Origin: a virus | DNA length: 47,673 nt | Reading direction: 5' to 3' (one strand) | IMG/VR virus record: IMGVR_UViG_3300017917_000994 | Span: 1-47,673 of that record | Shown: positions 38,558 to 47,673 of the stretch, one piece after another | Position numbering within the stretch: position 1 is the stretch's first letter | Layout of the letters: every line of letters starts with the position of its first letter | The notes under the pieces: generated by a model | Told to the model about the DNA's origin: nothing | Seen by the model: the letters and a program-made list of their open reading frames with translations, nothing else | Database searches by the model: none | Position numbers and translations under genes: made by a program

Positions 38558-41536
38558 TTACAGAGTTGCAGGTGTACTGTAATAATTATTTCCTAAAATA
38601 TAGGGGTATACAGGTCCTCCATCCGAGTCTAATGTGCAAAAATAAGCATAAGTTCCGCTAGGAAAATCAGGTGTTACACAGTATCTACCATTGAATCTAT
38701 CTAACGTACTAACAACAGCACTCTCAACTATAATTTGTCCAGTATAATTTATATTATTACCGCTTACATAATAATAAGTTCCTGGAGAAACATTTAAAGT
38801 ATGCCATCTAACCTGTCCAGAAGTGGCGCCTTGACCTGTTACTACTCCGGATGTAACCAAACTGCCAGTTCCGGTAGTTGCCGAAGTTTTAATATAAAAA
38901 GGCTGTCCGGGAGCGGTTACATTAAAATATAAAATAGCACCCGCCTGTACTGTAATCGTTGGATCATTTCCTAGAGAATTATTTTGTATAAAGCCTCCCA
39001 CTGACACTGCTTCTGTAATAGTGTATGAGTTTGTTACGGTGCTAACTGTGTATTTTTTAACAGGACTTTCGTAACCAACAAAAGTATAATCTTGACAAAA
39101 AGTTCCAAAGGGATATGTAGAAGTTGGTGGAGGATTAGCCCCAGTTCTTACTGTTATTTCTCCGTATCCTGAAGTCATTCTTCTAATTCCGCTAGTACTA
39201 TTAGTCGGATTAATGTATCCAAAAGGACCATAAACTGGGTAACCGTCGGCACTAATTCCTAAAATTTTACTATGCCCGTCAGGGTGTGTTAAAGATCCCG
39301 AAAGATAAGGAATAACATTTATTTCTGCTAGTCCTGTAGTTCCGTATGCGGCACCTGTGTTTCCAGATCCTGTTACCCATGCATCGTCAAAACTAAAATC
39401 ATGATAATGATATTGATTAGGAGGAGCGGCATGACCGCCAGCGCCATCTTCACCAAAATTGTAGCCTAAGTCGTCGCCGGACTCAGAAGAAGCATTGTAC
39501 TGCCAGGTAGGAGCATAGGTGTTAGGGCCGCTTGGCCCTCCGCTTTGAGCAGAAGGATTAAACATAGAAACCCCGTTTAACCAAATTCCTATAAGCCCTG
39601 CACCGGTAGCAACCTGTGTGCCTGTGGTATTTTGTCCACCACGATAAGTCCAGGTTTTATTAAAATTTTGTGCGCCAGGAGTGTTCACAGTAGCAACATC
39701 TCCATAACTATGATATGGTAAACCCGTACCTACAAATGTTACTGAATTTGATGAAATTGTCCAGTTAGACGATACTGTAGTCCTCGTACCTCCTAGTTGT
39801 GCCGCAGTTCTTGATGCTGTTAAATTAGCAGTATTAAATGCTGTAAAAGAATAAGAAGGTGTGTTTTGTGGACCAAAACTGTAGATTCTGTTTCGAGGAT
39901 ATACCTGTCCGACTGATGGACGTTGATTTACATTAAGTTTAGGAAACACATTACCGGCAGTTACAGATTCTTTATTATAGTACAAATATCTATTTGGCCC
40001 GCTTTGTAAACTAGTTGTATCTGTATAACTACCATTAGAATCAAACATCTGATTTAATTTAGCATAGTTCAACAAATATGTTCTTGCACTAGTTTGGTTT
40101 AAATTTGGATATATTTCCAAGGCACAGGCTAAAGCTCCTGTAACCTGAGGACCTGCCATGCTAGTACCATTATACTTTATAAGATATTTAGAACTATTTC
40201 TTGAATCAAATGTTGGATTCCTTGTATTACTGTTTACGGTACTAATAATATTTTCACCAGGGGCATATATATCGACCCTAGGTCCGCAATTACTAAAGGT
40301 TGATTTAGATTCATTTTTTAACGCACTGACAGAACCAACACAGATAACTTGAGAAGGGCTTGTTCCAGAGGCTGCAGGAGTAGATCCCCTATGATAATAA
40401 TAATTAAAGGTACCATCATATAGATAATTGTTATAATCTACTCCGCCCGGAACATCAATTTTAGCACCGTCGTTACCTGCACTGCCTACAACAATTATAC
40501 CATCCGAAATACAATCAGCAATATCTGCATCTACTGCGGTATACCTATAGTTTATAATACAATTAGTCCCGGATATTCTTATACCAAATGCCTGAAGAGC
40601 AGAACTTGTAAATGGTCCAGGAGTAGTAGTACCTTGATATGTCACAGACTGAACACTTGAAATTGCCACCGAAGTTCTGTATTGCCAGCTATTATTAAGA
40701 ATAGTTGGGTTCTTTCTACCGGTAGTAGAATTTATTGATTTACTATTATGGAAAGCTCTAATGTAATCAAATAGCCTTGTGCCATCTATGTAATTAGGAT
40801 TAGTACTATAAGGACTAATATTATATATGTTGGCACCCCTGGCCCATCCCTGCGTATTACCCATTATAGTTCCAGCAACGTGAGCACCATGATCGTTATC
40901 TGACGTTCTATCTGAAATTCCATCACTGTTATTATCTGGATAGGTTGCATCTACATAAGGAGAATAGACATAGGTACTAGACGAAGCCCCGGTTACTGTA
41001 GGATTTAATTGAAACCAATTATATTGAATTATGTTTGTACCACCTGTGCCGTCAATGTTTTTTGCATACTCAGGATGTGTTGGATCAAAGTGTCCATCAA
41101 CTACTATAACATCGACATTTTTTCCGTCGCTAGTTACTTCAATAAAATTACTTTGACTAACTGTTCCGTCGCTGCCCCAATTTGAAGGATTAATTGGTAA
41201 TGTTGCTCTAAGCAATCCCCAATTCCTATGAGCGTTATTATTGCTAGAATTTTTATTCCAATTAATAGATGATTGAGTATAACAAGGTGCAATTATTAAT
41301 CCCAATTCTTTAGGAGTTAATTCAACATCTAAAACTCTAGGATCGTCACGCAAACTCTGAGCTTCTTCTGAAGTTAAAAAATAATGTGTATTACGACTAA
41401 TAGGTCTGCGATCCGCTAATTCTACTGCTCGGTGAGGAATATATAAATTTCCTCCGGGAGTTTCCATATCTTGATAAAATTGTTCAAGATCGTCTGCATT
41501 TTTTAGTGTAACAATATATTCTTTAAATTCAGACAT
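38558..41536 (-). CDS. Subtilisin-like serine protease fused to YHYH and other fibre domains
   Basis: This product of 992 residues starts with an I9-like propeptide (YIVTLKNADDLEQF, DDPRVLDVE). The subtilase triad is VVDGHFDPTHPEY (Asp147), DHGAHVAGT (His216) and NGTSMAGP (Ser459), with the oxyanion Asn in GSAGNDG (355). After residue 560 come beta-rich parts: a YHYH domain (QYHYHDFSFDD near 705, HSKILGISADGYPVYGPFGY near 750), and a cupredoxin-like region near 850-950. Subtilases with I9 proregions are usually secreted and self-processing; here the gene sits in the fibre operon, so a virion-borne enzyme that cuts surface protein or matures fibres is inferred. Confidence 0.85.
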   Translation of the reverse strand: MSEFKEYIVTLKNADDLEQFYQDMETPGGNLYIPHRAVELADRRPISRNTHYFLTSEEAQSLRDDPRVLDVELTPKELGLIIAPCYTQSSINWNKNSSNNNAHRNWGLLRATLPINPSNWGSDGTVSQSNFIEVTSDGKNVDVIVVDGHFDPTHPEYAKNIDGTGGTNIIQYNWFQLNPTVTGASSSTYVYSPYVDATYPDNNSDGISDRTSDNDHGAHVAGTIMGNTQGWARGANIYNISPYSTNPNYIDGTRLFDYIRAFHNSKSINSTTGRKNPTILNNSWQYRTSVAISSVQSVTYQGTTTPGPFTSSALQAFGIRISGTNCIINYRYTAVDADIADCISDGIIVVGSAGNDGAKIDVPGGVDYNNYLYDGTFNYYYHRGSTPAASGTSPSQVICVGSVSALKNESKSTFSNCGPRVDIYAPGENIISTVNSNTRNPTFDSRNSSKYLIKYNGTSMAGPQVTGALACALEIYPNLNQTSARTYLLNYAKLNQMFDSNGSYTDTTSLQSGPNRYLYYNKESVTAGNVFPKLNVNQRPSVGQVYPRNRIYSFGPQNTPSYSFTAFNTANLTASRTAAQLGGTRTTVSSNWTISSNSVTFVGTGLPYHSYGDVATVNTPGAQNFNKTWTYRGGQNTTGTQVATGAGLIGIWLNGVSMFNPSAQSGGPSGPNTYAPTWQYNASSESGDDLGYNFGEDGAGGHAAPPNQYHYHDFSFDDAWVTGSGNTGAAYGTTGLAEINVIPYLSGSLTHPDGHSKILGISADGYPVYGPFGYINPTNSTSGIRRMTSGYGEITVRTGANPPPTSTYPFGTFCQDYTFVGYESPVKKYTVSTVTNSYTITEAVSVGGFIQNNSLGNDPTITVQAGAILYFNVTAPGQPFYIKTSATTGTGSLVTSGVVTGQGATSGQVRWHTLNVSPGTYYYVSGNNINYTGQIIVESAVVSTLDRFNGRYCVTPDFPSGTYAYFCTLDSDGGPVYPYILGNNYYSTPATL

Positions 41537-41537
41537 A

Positions 41538-42578
41538 TTAGCTCTCTAGTTGATTAATAGTTAAAGTAACTGTGATAGGAGTTGTTACTCCGCTAAGATT
41601 TGTAACAGTTATAAAGACTGTAGTGGATACGGGTAAACTATCATTAAATCCAATAACTCCGGGACTAATTAACTGTGTTGTTGATCCCGAAGTAATAACT
41701 TCAGCTATAACTCCGCTACCTGGTGCAGGATCTGTTCCCTGTGTTCTAGAAGCATCTGAACTTTGAGCGGATGCACTGGTATAAATTCTTACCCAGGCTG
41801 CGGCACTGGTTTGTACCTTGTACAAAATATATGATTTAAATCCAGTTAAAGAAGTTTGGGCTGACGCATTATTAGCCAAAGAAGTTGTAGTTACTGCCGC
41901 AGTTGATCTAGCACTTAAACCAACTCCTCCTCCGCCGCTGCCGCCGCTACCAGTAAATCCTACAATAGCACTACCAGTAAATCCGTTAATTCCCGAACTA
42001 CCAGTAAACCCAGGACTAGAGCTACCTGTAAATCCAGGAGCAGAACTACCCGTAAAACCTGTAGCACCGCTTCCAGTATAACCTCCCGGACTACCGGCAG
42101 GGCCTTGGCTTCCCGCAAATCCAAAACTTCCTGTAAATCCACCTGCAGGGCCTTGGGGACCTTGACTGCCTATAAATCCTACATCGCCTCGACTGCCAAC
42201 AAATCCGGCTGTAGCCGATCCAGTGAATCCATTAGTCCCTGCACTACCAGTAAACCCAAGACTTCCTATAAATCCTCTACTTCCCATAAATCCAGGCGTT
42301 GCCGATCCCGAAAAACCAAAACCTTGGCTTCCTGTATATCCGCCAGGTATACCCGGAGTTCCTTGAGGTCCTTGGCTTCCTGAAAATCCAATACCCCTGC
42401 TTCCAGTGTAACCCGGACTCCCTTGCAGGCCTCGGCCGCCAATCGAACCCGTGTAACCTACGGTTTCGGTTCTTAAAAATCCAAAAGTAACCGCTTTGGC
42501 TACACCGTTTTCTAGTACGACAAATAAGCTTTCGTCGTTAACACCAGTTACTCTCGGCAGTTGAGAAATCCTTGTCAT
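41538..42578 (-). CDS. Collagen-like fibre protein
   Basis: The 346-residue product has a short N-terminal domain (MTRISQLPRVTGVNDESLFVVLENG, like phage fibre attachment domains), then about 175 residues of Gly-x-y repeats, many of the form GFTGS, GSQGPQGP or GFVGSRG (bases 41936-42458), then a Gly-rich hinge and a C-terminal beta domain of about 130 residues (FKSYILYKVQTSAAAWVRIYT). Collagen-like segments form triple helices and are common in phage fibres; here Pro is mostly replaced by Thr/Ser/Phe. The gene is read after AAGGAAG and lies two bases from the subtilase gene. Confidence 0.85.
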   Translation of the reverse strand: MTRISQLPRVTGVNDESLFVVLENGVAKAVTFGFLRTETVGYTGSIGGRGLQGSPGYTGSRGIGFSGSQGPQGTPGIPGGYTGSQGFGFSGSATPGFMGSRGFIGSLGFTGSAGTNGFTGSATAGFVGSRGDVGFIGSQGPQGPAGGFTGSFGFAGSQGPAGSPGGYTGSGATGFTGSSAPGFTGSSSPGFTGSSGINGFTGSAIVGFTGSGGSGGGGVGLSARSTAAVTTTSLANNASAQTSLTGFKSYILYKVQTSAAAWVRIYTSASAQSSDASRTQGTDPAPGSGVIAEVITSGSTTQLISPGVIGFNDSLPVSTTVFITVTNLSGVTTPITVTLTINQLES

Positions 42579-42581
42579 TTT

Positions 42582-45500
42582 TTAGCTTCCTTTTAATGGT
42601 CTATCATCTTCTGTAGTTAACGGCAATCCATCATCAAATCGTAACACAGTATCTCCACCGTAGTAATAAACGTCCGGTGTAAATGACGGTCTTTCTTGAA
42701 TAAATCTTGCCTGTATTGTTTGAGCAGTTAAGAGAGAAACATTTGTAGCACTGGTTATATCATACCAAACACTCGATGTTCTCTTAACTAACACTATTGG
42801 TTCATTTCCTTGAATAGGAATATTATCTGTTAATATAATTGAAGTAATTATTGTAGCACTAACTGTGGCTGTAGTAATACTAAAATCTGGATTGATAATT
42901 GATCTTCCTATATCTGTTCCGCTATCATATGCCTGTGTTTTATCATGAGCATATCTTACATTACCAAACTTAGTAGGCTTTTCTAACTTCCTTCCTTTGA
43001 AATAAACTTCAACTTGGTCATGTCTTTCTGCATTACTTAAGAAAGGCATTGTTAAAGTATTAATTGGATACCCAACTGTTTTAAATGTAATCGGAGTGGT
43101 TGTTACTTCGTTGATAGCAACTTTTAATGATGTAAACCAAATTCTAGTTGGACTTAATTGTAGAACTTGGAATGTCCCGTCATTAAATCTCGACCCGGAT
43201 ACTTTTACGCTCTGTCCCGAAACAAAACCGTCAGTGGCGTAAAGATTTGTAACATTATAGGTAACACCTGTTGGAGTTCCTACAGAAGTTGTTATAGCTG
43301 AACCGGCCAAAGTCACTAAAGTAAAACCGTTAGACCCATTAGTGTTACTAATTTTATAAGTAGTAGGGCTAGAATAACCTGTAATGCTACCTGTACCACC
43401 TAAAGTACCAGTAATAGTTACATAGTAACCAACTTTTAATGTTGTAGAAGCACAGCTAAACTCGCCTGCCGATCCTGTTATATTAACATTGCTCAATAAT
43501 ATAGTAGGTTGGTCAACATAATTTCCAGCATTATTAAATGAATGTCCCAAAGTATAATTTATAACAGGATTGGTTAATATTTGTTGTTCGACTACAGATT
43601 CATTAAATGGTACTGTTTGAGAAATCCCTTGATCAGCTACCCAAGTTCCTATAGCATAGTAATCTTTGGCTCCGGTGCCAAATGTAGCTCGTCTTAAATT
43701 AGTCAGTTGGTTGCCATTTTTTACATCATACTCAATCCTCTCACCTGCAATAAAAATTATACCAGGAATATTTTTTACTGGATCAGGTAAAGGTAAAACA
43801 CCACCGTTTTCAACAAATATAGAAGTATCGCCTAGTTGTAAAGGTTGTATTAAGTAAGTAGTATCTGCCTGGCTTAATCTCTTATAATGATTTCTGCCAA
43901 ATATATCTTTAAAGACTTTATAACCAACAGTTCTTCCAGACTGTTTTTCTCCTATAGTCATAATAGTAATACGTTGACCTTCTTGGTAAGGAATGTCTGG
44001 GTCTAATTGTATAGTAACTCCGTCCTGAAGAACAAAAAAGTCATAACCGCTAACTAAAACTCTGTCCCCTATGCTTACCCAGACATAGTTGTCATTAAAC
44101 ACAGGCCTACTAATTTTATAAAGACCTGCAGAATTAACATTAAAGACTTCTGTTCTTATCAGACTAGCATCGTGATTAGAGAATGTTAGTATCCTTAATT
44201 GATTAGGAGGTGTTACTTCTATCTTATCCATTAATTGAATTTGATCACCAACTATGACATAATCATGGTCAAGCAAAACAGTAATAGCTAAAACATCGCC
44301 AACGTTAAACTGAGCAGGATTTACTCTTAAAATATTATTGTTTTGATCAATGAAGAAATCAGTTCCTGGCAATCTTTGACCATTCTTATAAACTTCAATA
44401 TTAGTATAACCAATTGATCCCGGTTCATAAATCATAGACTGGCTAATTGCATATGAACCTGTACTAACACTTGTTACTTCGTAATAAGTTGTATTAGGAG
44501 GAGATAGTCTTCTTCTGTTAAGTTCTACAATTGAATTAGACGATTGAGGACCAATATTTGCAGGAGGTTGTAGCAAAGTAAATTGTCTTTGTACTGTATT
44601 ATAAATTACCTGTTCTCTAACTTCACTAAATCCTTTAAATGCAGAACTAAAGAAAGCCGCAGTAATAGTATTTTCGCCCATAGTTGATAAACCATAAACG
44701 GTAATTTTAGCTCTAGCATCTACCCCAGGCTCGGCAACTGAAATTATGTATCCTGTACCCGATAGCTGAGTGTACGGGGGAGTTCTTATTCCGTTAACAC
44801 TGACGTAGACACTGTTTACTTCAGAGAATGCACAGGAACCTACTACAGCACCTACACTATCACCTTCTACCGTTTGACTGTCAATGCTTAAGAATCCTGT
44901 ACCGCCAACATCCATATATGTAACTACTATAGCACCCGAAGAATTAGATGTATTCGTAAAGGTAAGTTCGTCTGTTTCAAAATTAATTGTATACTCTCCA
45001 TAATTTAATATTCTATTGTTTAGGGTAACAATTACTGACTCTCTGTTAGGAGGTTTAATAGTTAATTTAATTATAGTAGGCTGGCCCGGTGTCACAGCAC
45101 CAGAAGCAGTATAAATCATTGGACTACCACTAACTTCTCTGGTATAAACATTTACTGCTAGACTTTCGTTAACTTCTCCTCGAATTAATTCTTCGGGAGC
45201 ATGAGATCTCCATGGACTTAAGAATTGATCACCATCTAATATTATATCTTCAGGTCTAATACCCGAAGCAGATACAAATACTCCATTAGTTGCCGTCAAA
45301 CCTCCTCCAGAAATAATAACGTCAAGGTCGTCAGTTTGATTTGAAATTCTATTCCAGGTAACTGATTCAAAAGGTAACACATCCCAGTCTGCTATTTCAC
45401 CGGAATCTTGAGTAATTAATTCTTGAGTTACAATTTTTGTACCTGGATATTCTACACCTTTCATTAGTTGTTCTGGATCTTTGCCCGGCATTCCCGATTG

Positions 45501-47673
45501 AGGGTAATAATAATCTTCAATTCGATCAATGGCTGTATAAATCTTTAAACTCTTAGGATAAGTGATTTTTAATACACTATTTTTGTCGGGCTGGAAATTT
45601 AATACAAGTTTAGTATAAGATTTATTATAACCATTATATTCTTGTTTATAATCTTCAAAGGTATAATTTGCTCCTAAAACAATTACATTGTCTAAAGTAA
45701 TAGAAATCTCTTCCTTATTCAAGTATGCAGGCCAGCTTAATACAAATTCTTGTTGGATACCATCTGCTACAAAAGTATCAGTAACTGTTTTAGATCCTAT
45801 TTCTCTAGAAACAGAAATTCTATCAAACCTCATATTAACAGTATTAGTTCTTACCTTACCGTTGGTCATTATAGCACTAGCTTTAGCTAATATTCCGTTT
45901 GTTAAACTCTTTCCGCCTACAACCAATACTGTAGGAGTTTTTGTATAACCGTCGCCCTGATCTGTTACAATTATCTGTGATAATTTACCTCCAGATATAT
46001 ATGCTTCTGCTGTAGCAGCTCGAATAGGAGTATCTCCGGATGCTGGAACTATTCTTATTTCAGGAACTGCTGTATATTCAGTACCACCATCGGTAACTAT
46101 TATAGAATCTACAAATAACTTATAATTATCTGCCCATCCTTTGTATGGATATTCTTGAACTCTAGGATTAGTCGGATCTAGAATAACATATTTGCCTAAT
46201 GTACTGTCAAATACACTTGGTAAATCAAAGTCTGTGGTAAATGTTTGACTAGGCTCAATATTATTATAAGTTAGTTCATAATTCCTAATTTGAGTATGGT
46301 ATGGTTTAATTTCTTTTAGATAATCTTCATACCATTGAGAATCTTGAAACTTATAAACCGGTCTTTGATCTAAAGATCCTGCTTGATTTTGAACATTGAT
46401 AAACGAAGTTTTAAATGCCCAGTCTAAAGATTTCTGTTCTGTGAGTGCATACCTTACAGATGCAAAGAACAATTTATTCCAGTAAACTTTTAAATTACCT
46501 ATGAAAATATCTTCTTTTAAAGCTTGTAAAATATTTTCAAGTTCTACATCGGGTGTTTGATCATAGAAAGTTTCATCATAAGGAGAAATTTGGTCGAATC
46601 CTAAATATGATTGACGTAGATCCCAAACACTTTCTTTGATTTTTAACGTTCCCTTTTCACTGTACATTACATCAAATAATTCATTAAATGTGCCTTGAAC
46701 GCCCTCTTCAGCTTTACGCAATATCAGGTAACGATCAGCGCCGCCGTCGTTAACCTTAACATAATCATTAGGTCTAAGGGTAAGCTCCTGTGTTTGATAA
46801 AGTTTGTCAACTGTAGAAGCTATAGTTTGATATGGATTGTATTCTGGACTAACCCAATCTACAAAATCCCAATACCTAGTTGTATCAAATTTTTGAGTTT
46901 GCACCTTAGACCAGGTTTTATTAATAACAGAATATTTTGCCCATTTACCTTTTGAATCTTGATCAGTTTGTACTATTACAGAAAACGGCCTTACATTTAT
47001 CACGGGCTGTGAATAATAATTAGCACCTGCATCTGTTAATATTAACTCTGTTACTTCACCGAAGTTATTAATTAAAGATTCTATAATTGCACCGTTGGTA
47101 TCATTATCTATAGAAACTTTAGGTCCTCTCCATTTGATTGGATTACCATTAGTATCATATTCATAAACTTCAAGTTTTCCATACCCATATCCAGAATCAA
47201 CAATAGTTAACGAATCTATTTTTCCATTAAGTACCGTGCAAGAAATTTTAGCCTGTCTTACATCTTTAATTTCTACTAAATCTCTTTGACCAAGATCTTC
47301 TACAATTAAATCATATTCTCTAGATGAAACATCTGGGATTTCATCTTTAGATTTCATAGTATTGAGATTGTAAAAATCTGTAATTAAGTTTTTCTCGAAA
47401 ACGTCATTAACAAAATCTACAGTATTTCTTAGAGCACCAATCCTATCTTTAAACATCGACTGTCTTGGTCTAATTTGAATACCGTATTTTTGTCTATCAG
47501 GCAAGGAACTATCAGGTACAAGGTTTCCTAACTTATCTCTACCTAATAAACTGTCGACAAATTTCTTTTCAAGTAATGTACTAATAGTCGACTTTGCAGA
47601 ACCTTCTGCAATTAATTCCCATTCGCTATGTTTATTGTTTGCATTGTCAATGTCATCAATTTGAATATTCAAA
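42582..47673 (-). CDS. Giant virion structural protein (partial at window edge)
   Basis: The frame is open from the right edge to a stop at 42582, giving at least 1,696 residues. The TTG near 47672 may be internal, so the true start may be outside. The sequence is a long chain of beta-rich, Ig-like or fibre modules, for example repeated strands with RTEVFNVNSAGLYKISRPVF and YEVTSVSTGSYAISQSM type turns, and an end with YFKGRKLEKPTKFGNVRYAHD and TEDDRPLKGS. I recall very large proteins of this kind at this place in marine T4-like phages; exact role (baseplate, tail or fibre) is unknown. Confidence 0.65.
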   Translation of the reverse strand, partial: LNIQIDDIDNANNKHSEWELIAEGSAKSTISTLLEKKFVDSLLGRDKLGNLVPDSSLPDRQKYGIQIRPRQSMFKDRIGALRNTVDFVNDVFEKNLITDFYNLNTMKSKDEIPDVSSREYDLIVEDLGQRDLVEIKDVRQAKISCTVLNGKIDSLTIVDSGYGYGKLEVYEYDTNGNPIKWRGPKVSIDNDTNGAIIESLINNFGEVTELILTDAGANYYSQPVINVRPFSVIVQTDQDSKGKWAKYSVINKTWSKVQTQKFDTTRYWDFVDWVSPEYNPYQTIASTVDKLYQTQELTLRPNDYVKVNDGGADRYLILRKAEEGVQGTFNELFDVMYSEKGTLKIKESVWDLRQSYLGFDQISPYDETFYDQTPDVELENILQALKEDIFIGNLKVYWNKLFFASVRYALTEQKSLDWAFKTSFINVQNQAGSLDQRPVYKFQDSQWYEDYLKEIKPYHTQIRNYELTYNNIEPSQTFTTDFDLPSVFDSTLGKYVILDPTNPRVQEYPYKGWADNYKLFVDSIIVTDGGTEYTAVPEIRIVPASGDTPIRAATAEAYISGGKLSQIIVTDQGDGYTKTPTVLVVGGKSLTNGILAKASAIMTNGKVRTNTVNMRFDRISVSREIGSKTVTDTFVADGIQQEFVLSWPAYLNKEEISITLDNVIVLGANYTFEDYKQEYNGYNKSYTKLVLNFQPDKNSVLKITYPKSLKIYTAIDRIEDYYYPQSGMPGKDPEQLMKGVEYPGTKIVTQELITQDSGEIADWDVLPFESVTWNRISNQTDDLDVIISGGGLTATNGVFVSASGIRPEDIILDGDQFLSPWRSHAPEELIRGEVNESLAVNVYTREVSGSPMIYTASGAVTPGQPTIIKLTIKPPNRESVIVTLNNRILNYGEYTINFETDELTFTNTSNSSGAIVVTYMDVGGTGFLSIDSQTVEGDSVGAVVGSCAFSEVNSVYVSVNGIRTPPYTQLSGTGYIISVAEPGVDARAKITVYGLSTMGENTITAAFFSSAFKGFSEVREQVIYNTVQRQFTLLQPPANIGPQSSNSIVELNRRRLSPPNTTYYEVTSVSTGSYAISQSMIYEPGSIGYTNIEVYKNGQRLPGTDFFIDQNNNILRVNPAQFNVGDVLAITVLLDHDYVIVGDQIQLMDKIEVTPPNQLRILTFSNHDASLIRTEVFNVNSAGLYKISRPVFNDNYVWVSIGDRVLVSGYDFFVLQDGVTIQLDPDIPYQEGQRITIMTIGEKQSGRTVGYKVFKDIFGRNHYKRLSQADTTYLIQPLQLGDTSIFVENGGVLPLPDPVKNIPGIIFIAGERIEYDVKNGNQLTNLRRATFGTGAKDYYAIGTWVADQGISQTVPFNESVVEQQILTNPVINYTLGHSFNNAGNYVDQPTILLSNVNITGSAGEFSCASTTLKVGYYVTITGTLGGTGSITGYSSPTTYKISNTNGSNGFTLVTLAGSAITTSVGTPTGVTYNVTNLYATDGFVSGQSVKVSGSRFNDGTFQVLQLSPTRIWFTSLKVAINEVTTTPITFKTVGYPINTLTMPFLSNAERHDQVEVYFKGRKLEKPTKFGNVRYAHDKTQAYDSGTDIGRSIINPDFSITTATVSATIITSIILTDNIPIQGNEPIVLVKRTSSVWYDITSATNVSLLTAQTIQARFIQERPSFTPDVYYYGGDTVLRFDDGLPLTTEDDRPLKGS

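Noticed and set aside
41936-42458. Repeated DNA considered as a possible CRISPR-type array
   Set aside because: The repeats are short Gly-x-y codon patterns of a collagen-like gene, with no constant repeat and unique spacer units.

Overview
The window looks like part of the genome of a T4-like (tailed, myovirus-type) bacteriophage of the marine kind, AT-rich and tightly packed. The evidence is a T4-type replication and nucleotide set: family B DNA polymerase (gene 43), sliding clamp (gene 45), a DsbA-sized regulator, a FEN/RNase H type 5' nuclease, dihydrofolate reductase and thymidylate synthase. There are also T4-style late promoter motifs, long ATGA/TAATG overlap chains, and a large block of tail-fibre genes on the opposite strand. 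Many small genes match families I associate with uncultured marine T4-like phages. The host cannot be named from the sequence. No gene-free stretch exceeds 300 bases; the longest is about 180 bases (9927-10106).

Layout, plus strand. 1-1959: end of a fibre-like gene, another structural gene and a GT25-type glycosyltransferase behind a strong hairpin. 1984-9926: a cluster of small and large proteins, seven of which begin with a short leader ending in (L/I)-x-E, the cleavage consensus of the T4 prohead protease. They include a pol-beta-type nucleotidyltransferase, a KxDG (ligase-like) protein, a 921-residue HIGH-nucleotidyltransferase/LysM/M15/muramidase-like fusion and several small basic proteins, with a Dps ferritin gene in their midst. 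I infer a set of proteins packaged inside the capsid and ejected with the DNA. 9927-10106: a possible pseudoknotted RNA and a promoter. 10107-16118: dsbA-like gene, membrane protein, DNA polymerase behind two tandem operator hairpins, clamp, a hypothetical gene and DpdA.

16139-26988: metabolic and hypothetical genes. DpdA (tRNA-guanine transglycosylase fold), a QueD-like T-fold protein, FolE and QueE together form most of a 7-deazaguanine DNA-modification pathway; QueC is not in this window. GMP reductase, a phosphoribosyltransferase and MazG adjust purine nucleotides. A GT-B glycosyltransferase and a short UDP-glucose dehydrogenase sit between them. 27054-29477: a MoxR AAA+ ATPase and its metallopeptidase/VWA partner, each with its own promoter and separated by a terminator. 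29490-31988: small conserved genes, then dihydrofolate reductase and thymidylate synthase.

Minus strand, 47673 down to 31985: a giant structural protein (runs off the right edge), a collagen-like fibre, a subtilisin/YHYH fusion, a conserved fibre-cluster protein and four fibre or tip proteins that share one N-terminal module of about 80 residues. The two gene blocks meet tail to tail at 31985-31988.

Taken together, the most notable points are the capsid-targeted enzyme cluster, the 7-deazaguanine pathway, the tandem polymerase operator, and RNA hairpins that appear to control start sites.
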